This document shows positions 8,763 through 16,986 of a stretch of DNA of 16,986 nt, one piece after another. The translations under genes and the position numbers were made by a program. The stretch spans positions 1 through 16,986 of the forward strand of contig KV425692.1 of NCBI GenBank assembly GCA_001632425.1, given 5' to 3'. Every line of letters begins with the position of its first letter. Position 1 is the first letter of the stretch. Below the pieces are notes generated by a model. That model worked only from the letters and a program-made list of their open reading frames with translations, ran no database searches and had not been told where the DNA came from. The stretch comes from Neolentinus lepideus HHB14362 ss-1. Its lineage: Eukaryota > Basidiomycota > Agaricomycetes > Gloeophyllales > Gloeophyllaceae.

Positions 8763-10848
8763 GAATGTTATGGCGAAGCCCGTGCTCACCCTTGTTTGCT
8801 GTTAGGGAGCCCTTGGCTTACAGCGACTACGCCATACTTGACGAGTGATAAGGGATGTACGGCATAGGAATCGCCCCACGAATGTATCCGGGTGCAACCA
8901 TGAGCGCAGGTAAGGAGGAACCGAAATTTCGAAAAGAGATTCCCGATCAGGTTTCTTCAGCAGCATGTGCGACCCATGTCAATCTGTGTATGAAAGAACA
9001 CCGATGTGGCTTCTTCGAGTCATTGGACCCAAGAGGAACCGAGACCTGTGGGGCCCCAATCGCGAATCAACAATATGGCTGTCAGCGATTGAGCACTTCG
9101 ATAATTCACACCATGACCGCAGTCGTCCGGCCTCTTGCAACGGACGCAGTAAGACGAGTAAGCCACCGTGAGCAAGATTAAACGTGAGCGTCATTCCCTA
9201 GTAGCTGGAGCCTCAGACTGCGCGTTAGGTGCACAACGGAAGCGCGAAAGAATGAGACCGCTTTGGGTACCGAAGATCAGCTATAGTCCGTTTTTGTGGC
9301 GCCGGCGTTCCTGATAAGAAGAGTATATTGAATAGCTTCAGAACTGGGACAAAGATATACGGCATTGCGTCACAGCAAAGAAGATTCTTTGTGGCAGCGT
9401 CGAGAAGTGCCCCATACCAGCAACATGACGACCCACCGCGAGACAAGATTGTTTTCATGAAAATATAGATTCGACGTTTGCATGAGAGAAGTCCCTTCTG
9501 TTCTAGATTTCTTGACAAGAAATATGTATCTGCCAGTGCAAATAAGGGCAGTCAGCCGCTGACCGATAATTTAGCAATATGGGGATAAGTTCTGTAGACA
9601 GTGACGCAGCACTTTGATGTTACGTGTAGACCAGTAAGTCCGTACGACTCTGTCGGTATCTGAGACAGTTTGGAAGAGATACTAGTCTTCAAGCTGCGAG
9701 TTTGAAGAACTCTCGATTTATAACGAGACGCTATGACCCAACGCCGGACAAAATTATTATCATGAAAATATAAGTTCGACATCTCTGCATGAGCGAGATA
9801 AGTCCCTTCGGTTCTAGACTTCTTGGCAAGACATATGGGCGAAGGGGTGTCTTTCGGTGCAAACAAGGGCAACCGCGATCACTGAGGATCACTGGTCAGC
9901 TCAGCGCCGGGTGTTGCCGGGCTGAGACTTGCTAAGAGGCGGTTGGTCCGCGACGTCCATCGACCACAAACACCTGCCCCTCAGCGGTATCCCAAAGTTA
10001 ATTCCAAGGTACTCTCCCTTATGCGAAATGAACGGTTTATCGACCTTCGCTTTCCCTCCTTGCAGGTGGGACAACACATCCTAGCAAGGATTGGGTCCGT
10101 TGTTGTGCTGGGTATCTATCTCCATAGGGTTTATACGGCTTTATACAAGTCGAGAAGCAGAGGAACTGTGATATTTATCACGCATAGATATGTTCATCTG
10201 TTGACGCTCCCACAGAAAGACCCACAGAAGGACCCTCTAACCCGTAGGCCGTCACTTGACTATTGAGCGGTTAGTTTGCACTGATAACCAAGGCTAGACG
10301 ACCAATGCAGTCCACTGGAGCCACTCTCACGCCGGTAGAGTGGATTCATAACAGGTGACCGACCGTAGAATTTAAATGAAACAAGGGTTCCAAGATCCCT
10401 ATGCGTGTGTGAGTCATTCTATAGCTACCTTGTTCTTAGCTTCCAGCCTTCCGCTACTCCGTGAACGACACTTTACTGATGCTATGCTGACATGGAGCGC
10501 TGTCACTCGCTATCAGCTGCTCACTGTGATAAGATCTCAAGAGAATACTCTGACATTGTGGAGCGACCCAGGGATGCCATAAACGCCGTATTTGCAAGAA
10601 CCGTCACTCCGTCTATTTACTCCTGCAGCCTCATGTTTACCAATCCATACACGCCACTACGGGGGCAGAAAGTCAAGGAAAGCAAGAAGGGTCTCATAAA
10701 TTTGTTTCTATCTTTTCAAAGTCTATCCAGTGTACGATGCTAACATAGGAGCTCTAGAATGGAAAAAAAATGAAGTTGACAGTATCTACATATCTATATA
10801 ACGCTCTTTGAGGCATAATCAAACACGGAGAATGGCGAATTCAGCTCA
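8763..10848. other. 2.1-kb region without a recognisable gene
   Basis: This lies between the fusion gene's promoter and the 3' end of the transporter gene. Open frames on both strands are about 110 codons at most, with no domain, signal peptide or believable splice chain. It contains the diverged direct repeat at 9426-9886 and a small CCCACAGAARGA doublet at 10210-10235. It may include regulatory DNA of the fusion gene (from ~8763 rightward) and degraded repeats. I see no RNA gene. Confidence 0.45.
9426..9886 (+). repeat. Diverged direct repeat, two copies ~305 bp apart
   Basis: Copy A is about 9426-9562 and copy B about 9731-9886. Aligned landmarks: CATGAAAATATA (9456 and 9761), TTCGAC (9470 and 9775), GTCCCTTC (9491 and 9802), GTTCTAGA (9500 and 9811), and GCAAATAAGGGCA against GCAAACAAGGGCA. 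Copy B has small insertions, so the match is diverged and old. The ~170 bp between the copies shows no clear relation to them. Confidence 0.75.
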
Positions 10849-12778
10849 TCAAGTCGACCGGATGCGTTGACTGGGGGCTATATACCACATAACCCCAGAC
10901 GCGCCGAGAAGTGCAACAACGGCTGGTTCGACCACCCAGATACCCTTCTTTGTCGCTATAATGCCAATAATCACTAATTACCCACATGTCAGTGTTTTCC
11001 TAGCCAAAAGCCATTTCGAGACTCACGAGGGAAGAAGGCACTGCCGGACTGGCCGATGCTGCACATCACCGAGAAGGCATCAGCATGCATCGATCTAGGG
11101 ACGAGGTGCGATGCCATGATGATGCCGGCGGTATAAAATGTTGAAACGGCCAGTCCAACAAGTGCAGTGGCGGCAGCAGTTGCGGTGTAAGCAGGGACGG
11201 CCCAGGCAATGGCTTCCAATGTAAGCGCCAAGGCCAAGTAAACGAATACAGCGCGCCGCTCGCCCATTCGCACGTTTAACACGGGTAAGACCATTCGTCC
11301 TACGGCGAGTCCGAGGTAGAAGGTGCTGGCCACCCATGAAGCACTGCTTGGAGAACCGTTACGGACCTGGCCAGAAGAGCATGGTAGATTAATATTGGAA
11401 GGGAGACTCAAGGCCGTACTCCTTACTTTCAAGACGTAAGTCACAATCCATCCGCCTCTAAAGTTCGACTTTAGCATCTATTATCACCTATCAGCCATGG
11501 ATAGCTTAGACATACATCGATTCCTCGGCCCCTGGGCGATCATCAGATGACTGCATTTATTGTCACAAACACGACAATACCTACCCGACATAAAACATCT
11601 CGAACAGTGCCAGAGTCCACACGGTGCGGCTCTTCAGGGTGTGCCAAAGGCCGTATTGGCGAGCGGTCGAGATGATATCTTCCGGCGTCTGAGGCAGTGA
11701 TTTCAAGGTCTTGAAGGCAAGCCATACAAGCGCAAGCACAGGCACACCCATGCCCAAGCAAGTCATGTAGAAGAAATGATACTGTGCACTGGTAAGAGGT
11801 GAGTTGTAAGATAATCAGAGACTACGCACAGGAACTCCTCGGGTTACCATTGTAGTGGCGACCAAGGGACTGGCAAACGCTCCAAGCCCGAAGACACCAT
11901 GCAGCAGTCCGGTGTAAACGAGGGGTCTTGATAGCAGTGCGAAGTACGCATTAATCAAACTGAGCTATATAACAAAATCAATAAATATCGTCGCAGCATC
12001 CTGATTTACATGGCCAGCCCTTACCTCCGCAGCGAATGCGAAACCGAAGAAGCAGAATCCGAAGCACATCGGAATAAAGCTTACTTGCTGGCAGCTATTC
12101 AAGATGCTCTACAGGACGGCCGAATAAGTCATGTCTGAGGGCCTGAAAAAAAAACGACTTACGCCAACCAGTCCGCACACGACAGCGCAGATAAGCATTG
12201 GTCCATATCCTATTCTCCTTGACCCTGGGCCAACACTGAGAGCTGCCCCAATGTATCCCAAGAAGGTACAGATAAAGAGGACGGCGACCTCGGAGTAATC
12301 TAATCCGTATGCCTTCTCGATATATGGGAGCAAGGCTCCCGTTGCACCCATACTGTGATAGACCCATGAACGTAAGTGATAGCCTTGAAATTAATACAGT
12401 GTGCACTAACTTCCATCCACCGAGAAACAACGTGACAGCCGAGGTGAACATACGCAGGTTCCGGAGGCTATTAGTCTCAGACCAGTTGTCCGCTGCGAGC
12501 ACTGATGTGACTGGACCGGACTCTGACACCGCTACCGCCGGCTGGGTGCCTTTCTCGTTATAGGTAAGTGACGGAGCGACGAAGGCATTGATCTCGATGG
12601 CAGGAGTCGCTATTGGGGATGTCCCCGCGGAAGACCGACCTGTCTTCTCGTCATAGGGGACAGCGGCACCGAAGAGCTTATCGACGTCCGTAGTGGAAAG
12701 TCTTGGGGTGATGAAGAGCGTCGGTGTGCTTGCGCCGCTGTCCTTCCCGGCCTCTGTTTGCAATCCTTCGACTGACAT
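10849..12778 (-). CDS. MFS transporter (BSC6-like), possible one-base frame defect
   Basis: Exons on the minus strand: 12778..12411, 12352..12163, 12108..12025, 11964..11830, 11781..11585, 11531..11516, then 11477..11427 or 11457..11427, 11366..11027, 10973..10849. About 115 cytoplasmic N-terminal residues (MSVEGLQTEAGK) precede the first membrane segment. FLGGWNMGATGALLPYIEKA at the first helix fits the GW-N-G-x-x-G-PLLP hallmark of fungal BSC6-like major facilitator proteins. Many hydrophobic helices follow, and GRMVLPVLNVRMGERR is an MFS motif A-like loop in the second half. It ends IAPSQRIRST. The substrate is unknown. The frame closes (501 residues) only if a 38-nt intron (11515-11478) is used, giving MLKSNFR before GGWIVTYVLK. 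The normal-sized 58-nt intron (11515-11458) leaves the gene one base out of frame; see findings. The 11426-11367 intron is 60 nt and stop-free. Confidence 0.8.
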
Positions 12779-14472
12779 CTCGAAGGTGCAAGGCGTGGCG
12801 AATAGGACTGGGGAAGCGCTGCGGGGTGGGAGACGTGTCTAGCTTAGCGGGACATGATAGAATCATTTTATCACCTTCGTATGGGTCGACAAGGGCTGAC
12901 GGCCACACAAGCCGGGTAGTAATACAATTGCATGCTCGTAGAGAAAACCTTCGCTGCGCGTGTCGATAATCAGTTGACGTTAAGAAGCCGGCGGTCGACC
13001 GGGATCTTAATCGATCGAACGCTGACAATAGTAGTTTACGTCTAGATGTGCCAAGGATAATGTGGCAGCTCTGGGCTTCGAAGTAAAATGTCTAAATGGA
13101 GTTGAGGACCAAGACCACAGCGTGCAGTCAGGGTCGCTGAAATGCCTACAAGAAGGCCAAACCGTATGTCGAGATGTGAACACGGCGAATCGTGCAGCCC
13201 GATTGGTTCCATACGCAAGATCTCCGTGTCCGGCGACAGTTGCTGCGGCATCATAACTAACTGTAATCAGGAAGGGACCGGACTCAATTGTCCCTCACTG
13301 ACGATCAGCGTAATCGCCGGACAAACAACTTCGAAAGGCTTCCTGGGTAGGTTGCCCGTGCTCACCGTTATCATCCGTGACATGTGAGTTCATCACAGTT
13401 GTTCGTCGAACTGTAACTCTGGAATTTCAGTCTACTTTCTGGAGTACCTGACTTTGCGGGGTTTAACGGAGTAGCTTTCTTCCCAAGGACACTTCTTGCA
13501 TCAGGAAGAACAGTAGACTGATTTGGAAGGAAGAGGAGCAACTACACAGAAACAGAGAATCTAGACCGTGTCTGAGCAAAAGGCGTGAGCCATTTATAAC
13601 AACGCACACATACATTGATAAGATTCAGCCCTCTGGGTATCTCGGCCAGCCACCGTTCCCGTAAAACTGCACACTCACAGCTTGTTGCGGTATCCGAATA
13701 TGACCGTCAGTATTGGACGGGTTCGAGGCACGCGTCATCGTGGTTCGGCCAGATCCCTTCTCCATTGCAGCAATACCCGACATTATAAGCAGAGTGCGAG
13801 ACTGTAGAATCGAGATGAAGTAAGAGTCAGCGCTAAGGCTCGTCCGGAGTAATCTGCGTATGATGTGAAAGCCTTCAACGAATTCCGCATCGACCCACGT
13901 CTAGGCTGGCGCGTCCAGCATATAAAATGCAAAACAAGGCCATAGAGCAGTGATGAACTCAATCCGTAGACACATTAACACCGAATCAGAAATGCCGACT
14001 TTCTGGGCTCGCGTGGAAAAGGCTATGAAAGATTTCACTTGCCGCACAAATCCACATTCCCGAGGAAGTCAGGAGCGATAAGTCATATCCGAGTTGATTG
14101 GTCAATGGCAAGTAATCGTCCCGCCAGTCCTGGAAAATTCAAATGATCATCGGTTTGTGAGCGGCGCTGGAAGTGTGGTCTGCATCTGCATCGAAGAATC
14201 CACCGATATCTGGGCTGGTGAACGGAGACCAGAACAGGTAGGTTCTCCAATACGAGCAGCACTCTTTGAGTTACAGTTGGGTGGTGAAATCGCACAGCAA
14301 GATATGGGGATCCGGATAGCAGGCAGACAATTAAGTAACTTGTGCGAGTGTAGAATCGCCCGCAGCAGCGCAGCGCGAAGGTTGCCTCCGGAAATCACCG
14401 ACTGCTCGTGGCATCCACGCGGTTAGAGCTCTCTAGATCTGCGCTCAACTACTGTCTCTATTTTTGCCTTCA
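12779..14472. other. 1.7-kb region without an identifiable gene
   Basis: This lies between the divergent transporter and GGQ-protein genes, so both promoters should be here. Short open frames occur on both strands. One suggestive point is ACTAACTGTAATCAG at 13255-13269, which looks like a branch site plus acceptor. The next stretch, on the plus strand, decodes as GLNCPSLTISVIAG and then loses coherence, so a small decayed gene at ~13140-13390 is possible but unproven. Overlapping frames at 14083-14430 on both strands have no domain I recognise. No tRNA could be folded by eye. Confidence 0.4.
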
Positions 14473-15275
14473 ATGTCGCTGCTCACTTCATCTAATTGCG
14501 AACTAGTTATAAGAGTTCTAAAGCGTTCACCCGTATCTCCTCCTCCTCATCGCTTCTTTCCTCGCTACTCTCATTCGCTACCTAAACCGCCAAACCTCCA
14601 GGCCCTCGAAACTCCAAGCGACATGCAGAGTGCTCGAGATTGGGCGGGGAAATTCAAGGAGCAATGTATACCCAAGAGCGTTGTAGATCTTACCTTTGCA
14701 AGAAGCTCCGGACCAGGCGGGCAGGTACGCCACAGTAGCTATGCTCACGCACCCTATGTATTCAAACCAACCACACATGAATGCAACGCCTTCGCTGACG
14801 CACAGAATGTAAATAAAGTTAATACGAAAGCGTCAGTACGGTGTTCCATCAAGGACTCGTGGATACCACAATGGTCCCATAAGGCGTTGCGAGCTTCGGT
14901 ACGTAAGACCGTCGCACTATTAATATCACGGCCATGGATCAGTTGTCCAAGCCGTACTATGTGGCATCTAGTGATACTATCCACGTAACATCGACGGTCC
15001 ATCGATCTCAGTCTCAAAACGTCGACGATTGCCTATCAAAGGCGAGTCAGCGAGTTAGTACAATGAGCTATAGAGGTCTTAACTATCGCTACGAACAGCT
15101 CCACAACGTCATCATGGAAGCGGGAATTAAAGCAATAAAGACAGAACCATCTGAAGCGCAGAAGGAGCGCGTGCGCCAACTACAAGTCAAAGCGGAGAGG
15201 CGACGGCGTGAAGAGAAGACGTACTTGAAAAGGAAGCGTGAAAGTCGGAATGCAGGGAGAGGAGGTTGGGACTGA
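14473..15275 (+). CDS. Mitochondrial GGQ peptidyl-tRNA hydrolase (ICT1/YaeJ class)
   Basis: Exons 14473..14724, 14806..14898, 14952..15041 and 15099..15275 total 612 nt, 203 residues. The start is the first in-frame ATG. The N-terminal ~40 residues are Arg/Ser/Pro-rich without acidic residues beyond Glu10, fitting a mitochondrial leader. ARSSGPGGQ|NVNKVNTKAS carries the GGQ motif (82-84) that releases peptide from tRNA; an intron sits exactly after the Gln. Next come YYVASSDTI, RSQSQNVDDC and a strongly basic tail (ERRRREEK, KRKRES), typical of codon-independent release factors that rescue stalled mitoribosomes. Acceptor choice for exon 3 is open: 14952 gives a 53-nt intron and RASPYYVASSD, while 14943 gives a 44-nt intron and adds LSK. 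The intron at 15042-15098 has a GC donor (AAG|GCGAGT), is 57 nt and stop-free, and its removal yields DDCLSKLHNVIMEAG; a naive reading frame would keep it as 19 extra residues. Confidence 0.88.
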
Positions 15276-15680
15276 TGTACGTTAAAATTATATCATTATC
15301 CATGCGAGCTGACTGGATGATAACCAGCACAGTGTATGTCTCTAGCTCTGCCGAAATCACAGAGCCGTACACTATTATCGATGTCATTAATCTACAATAC
15401 CAGGCGAACATATTTAATACCCAGGTTAACTTTCCAAATCCTTAAGCAATAAAGGTCAGTGGCACTTCTAAATCGTCGAGAGAGCGTGAGCGCGTGTCAA
15501 GCTAATTATGATGACTCTGGTTTTCAGACGTGATGGAAGGGGGGCGTGAATCATACCAGGCCTGTGGAGATAACATCAGTATCAAGTGCATAAAATGACT
15601 CCACGAGATACTGACTGGAAACAGCTTGCTCAGTACTATCTTAACCCGAAACCGAAGCACAGATTGGCAGTGCCTTGCTC
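15276..15680. other. Intergenic region with the secreted-protein promoter
   Basis: About 400 bp of AT-rich sequence lies between the GGQ-protein stop and the TATA box of the secreted-protein gene. I find no open frame with a motif. It should contain the 3' flank of the first gene and the upstream promoter of the second. Confidence 0.45.
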
Positions 15681-15688
15681 TATATAAG
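15681..15688 (+). promoter_or_regulatory. TATA box of the small secreted protein gene
   Basis: TATATAAG (in CTCTATATAAGAC), 57-64 bp before the ATG at 15745. The spacing suits a transcription start about 25-35 bp upstream of the ATG. A strong TATA box agrees with a highly expressed or inducible secreted protein. Confidence 0.75.
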
Positions 15689-15744
15689 ACGGTCTCGTCA
15701 CAAGAGAGGCCTACGCTATCCTCAAGTTCGTCAACTATTCCTCC

Positions 15745-16150
15745 ATGCGCATCATATATACAATCTTGTTTGCTTTGACCGCGATGCTGGTGGTCGCTGC
15801 GCTGGCAGCAGTTCGTCCGGTTCTACTCATTTTCTGTACATCCATTAATCAAGAGTTATAGCAGGAGAGCGCGTCGCCTACTACCAGTGACGGGGACTAC
15901 CACCGCCACAGACATGAACACAAGCATCCAAAGGAAGACTCGGCGACCACTGAGACCGTAACGGTGACTGTCTTCGGTGGATCCTTTGAGCCTACCAGCG
16001 CCAGCACAAGTGACATACTCTGCGGAACGCGTCTACAATGCTATAATAAGTGACCGACTCACAGTGCTCACGAGCTCAGTCACTTGGACGCAGACCCTCG
16101 TCTCGACAGCAACACCTACCACCACCGTGACCACGACGGATACTGCGTAA
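15745..16150 (+). CDS. Small secreted His/Thr-rich protein, 99 aa
   Basis: Exons 15745..15810, 15862..16009 and 16065..16150 total 300 nt. Exon 1 is exactly a signal peptide, MRIIYTILFALTAMLVVAAL then AA (residues 1-22), with a likely cleavage at AA|QE. The intron at 15811-15861 has a GTTCGT donor and TAG acceptor; the one at 16010-16064 uses GTGACA and CACAG. The mature protein begins QESASPTTSDGDY and has a His-rich stretch, HRHRHEHKH (residues ~37-45). A Thr/Val-rich segment follows (TETVTVTVFGG), then Trp-containing VTWTQTLVSTATPTTTVTTT up to the stop. There are no cysteines in the mature part. I do not recognise the family; secretion is inferred from the signal peptide, and metal binding by the His cluster is only a possibility. 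From 15929 on, the gene lies in the right inverted-repeat arm, and its 3' part is copied at 2633-2854. Confidence 0.72.
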
Positions 16151-16777
16151 TCAACAAACGATGTACGTGATGTGGCTCATGAATTTTTCCATCTTTGTTG
16201 ACTCAGTAGCCTGCAAGACTATAGGTAACGACGACTATCGACGAACATCTATTGCTATAGGCACTAGAATTCGGAAGGTCTAATTGTATCATGATGCCAC
16301 GCGCACCTACTGGATTTGTTTTCCGGAAGACATGACTTTGTTTATCGCACGACCGAGGAAGACCCACGTAATGGGAAAGACCGGAATAGACAGTATGTCG
16401 ATTGAACGAAGATACGAGGTTCAGGAAGAAGGTCGTCTACCTCAGACTGACAGTTTGAAGAAAACGTAGCAGCGGTGATACCCTGACATCGATTGGCCTT
16501 CACAGTTTGGAAGAGCCATGTGCCGCTTTTCGTCTTATTCCTATCAGTTGCCTCCACTTATAGCGCATGAACACCATCCTTCGTCTGCTCCTCCGCCTCT
16601 CTCGAGTTATTACAGAAGGCGGAGTGTCTTGACCGCCCTGTGGTCACGTCTTCAACCCAGGCCGAAATGAAGCTTCCATAACAATTCCGACACAAATCGA
16701 GAGATAGCTTGGTCAGGATGGTTTGAAGACTATCATGGAGACGCATCGGCTGGAGCCCATGCTTCCGAGTGATGGAC
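15929..16777. repeat. Right arm of the long inverted repeat (pairs with 2082-2854)
   Basis: This is the reverse-complement partner of the left arm. The inner edge falls inside exon 2 of the secreted-protein gene, just after the His-rich codons; the outer edge is CTTCCGAGTGATGGAC (16762-16777). It is longer than the left arm because of 77 extra bases. Both arms retain a 60-codon open frame with IERRYE and PQTDSLKKT near its end (16284-16469 plus; 2312-2497 minus). The few differences between the two copies fall at all codon positions, so I do not call it a gene. Confidence 0.9.
16606..16682. mobile_element. 77-bp insertion with short inverted ends
   Basis: This segment is present in the right arm and absent from the left, where the flanks meet directly (CTCGAATTCGG). 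It begins GTTATTACAGAAG and ends CTTCCATAAC, so the ends are imperfect inverted repeats (GTTAT...GAAG against CTTC...ATAAC). There is no obvious target-site duplication beyond a one-base ambiguity. It could be a very small MITE-like element. A deletion from the left arm is equally possible. Confidence 0.45.
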
Positions 16778-16813
16778 CTTGCATCGCGTTTAGCGTTCCG
16801 GAAGAAATTTGGT

Positions 16814-16899
16814 GGTAAGTTACCGGGAGGTAAATAACTGGTAAGTTACCGGTAAGTTACGGTAAGTTACAGGGACCGATGTAAGTAGAGTAAGTTATT
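16814..16899. repeat. Cluster of GGTAAGTTACC near-palindromes
   Basis: GGTAAGTTACC occurs at 16814-16824 and 16840-16850, followed directly by GGTAAGTTAC at 16851-16860 and 16861-16870. Degenerate forms are GGTAAATAAC (16829-16838), GTAAGTAGA (16881) and GTAAGTTATT (16890). Each full unit is a perfect 11-bp palindrome around a central G. The cluster starts 36 bp outside the right inverted-repeat arm. Confidence 0.85.
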
Positions 16900-16986
16900 G
16901 TTCACGGGTTTCCAAGGACGAGATCTAGAGTCGCATCAAATCCGGCCTGGTTCCAGCCTAAGTTCTAACAGCTGTAGCATACAATA

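Noticed and set aside
9943..10266. 107-codon open frame on the plus strand
   Set aside because: No domain, no signal peptide and no conserved splice context; length is compatible with chance.
11367..11426. Stop-free continuation of the transporter frame through 60 nt
   Set aside because: GTAAGG donor and GGCCAG acceptor; removal gives TYVLKVRNGSPSSASW, matching the transporter family, so it is an intron.
13140..13390. Hydrophobin-like reading of GLNCPSLTISVIAG
   Set aside because: The required eight-cysteine pattern with two CC pairs is not present even allowing for introns.
13720..13745. GGGTTCGAGGC resembling a tRNA B box
   Set aside because: Does not match the B-box consensus fully, and no A box or cloverleaf could be made in the 75 bp upstream.
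14083..14426. Overlapping 70-110-codon frames on both strands upstream of the GGQ gene
   Set aside because: No recognisable motif in any of them, and the region should be the GGQ gene's promoter.

Overview
The window looks like nuclear DNA of a mushroom-forming basidiomycete (Agaricomycetes). Coding sequence is cut by many short introns, mostly 48-81 nt, with GT-AG (a few GC-AG) borders and CTAAC/CTRAY-type branch points. A fungal FunK1 kinase is present, there are no operons, and long AT-richer intergenic stretches separate GC-richer genes. All gene models below were spliced by eye from reading frames, splice sites and family motifs; none was tested by alignment or RNA.

Layout from left to right. 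Positions 2-1333 (+) hold the C-terminal part of a FunK1-type protein kinase whose 5' end lies outside the window. Positions 2082-2854 are the left arm of a long inverted repeat, and carry a truncated copy of a small secreted-protein gene. Positions 3284-5665 (-) are a 15-exon gene for a cytochrome b5/acyl-CoA dehydrogenase fusion ending in a PTS1-like ARL. Positions 6248-6985 hold a 115-bp tandem repeat, then a duplicated and decayed 3' end of the next gene. Positions 6895-8705 (-) encode a two-domain protein, an N-terminal SAM methyltransferase fused to a C-terminal GT8 glycosyltransferase. Positions 8763-10848 have no recognisable gene, only a diverged direct repeat. Positions 10849-12778 (-) are a nine-exon MFS transporter gene with an apparent one-base frame problem in a 16-nt exon. 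Positions 12779-14472 have no gene I can identify. Positions 14473-15275 (+) encode a mitochondrial GGQ-type peptidyl-tRNA hydrolase/release-factor-like protein (ICT1/YaeJ class). Positions 15745-16150 (+) encode a 99-residue secreted His- and Thr-rich protein, and its 3' half lies in the right inverted-repeat arm (15929-16777). The window ends in a cluster of GGTAAGTTACC-type near-palindromes.

The genes do not form an obvious pathway. The dehydrogenase suggests peroxisomal fatty acyl-CoA oxidation, the GGQ protein mitochondrial ribosome rescue, the MFS protein solute transport, and the methyltransferase-glycosyltransferase modification of a glycan or small molecule. The most unusual items are the methyltransferase-GT8 fusion, the inverted repeat flanking a 13-kb block of ordinary genes (with an abrupt step in arm identity), and the frame problem in the transporter.
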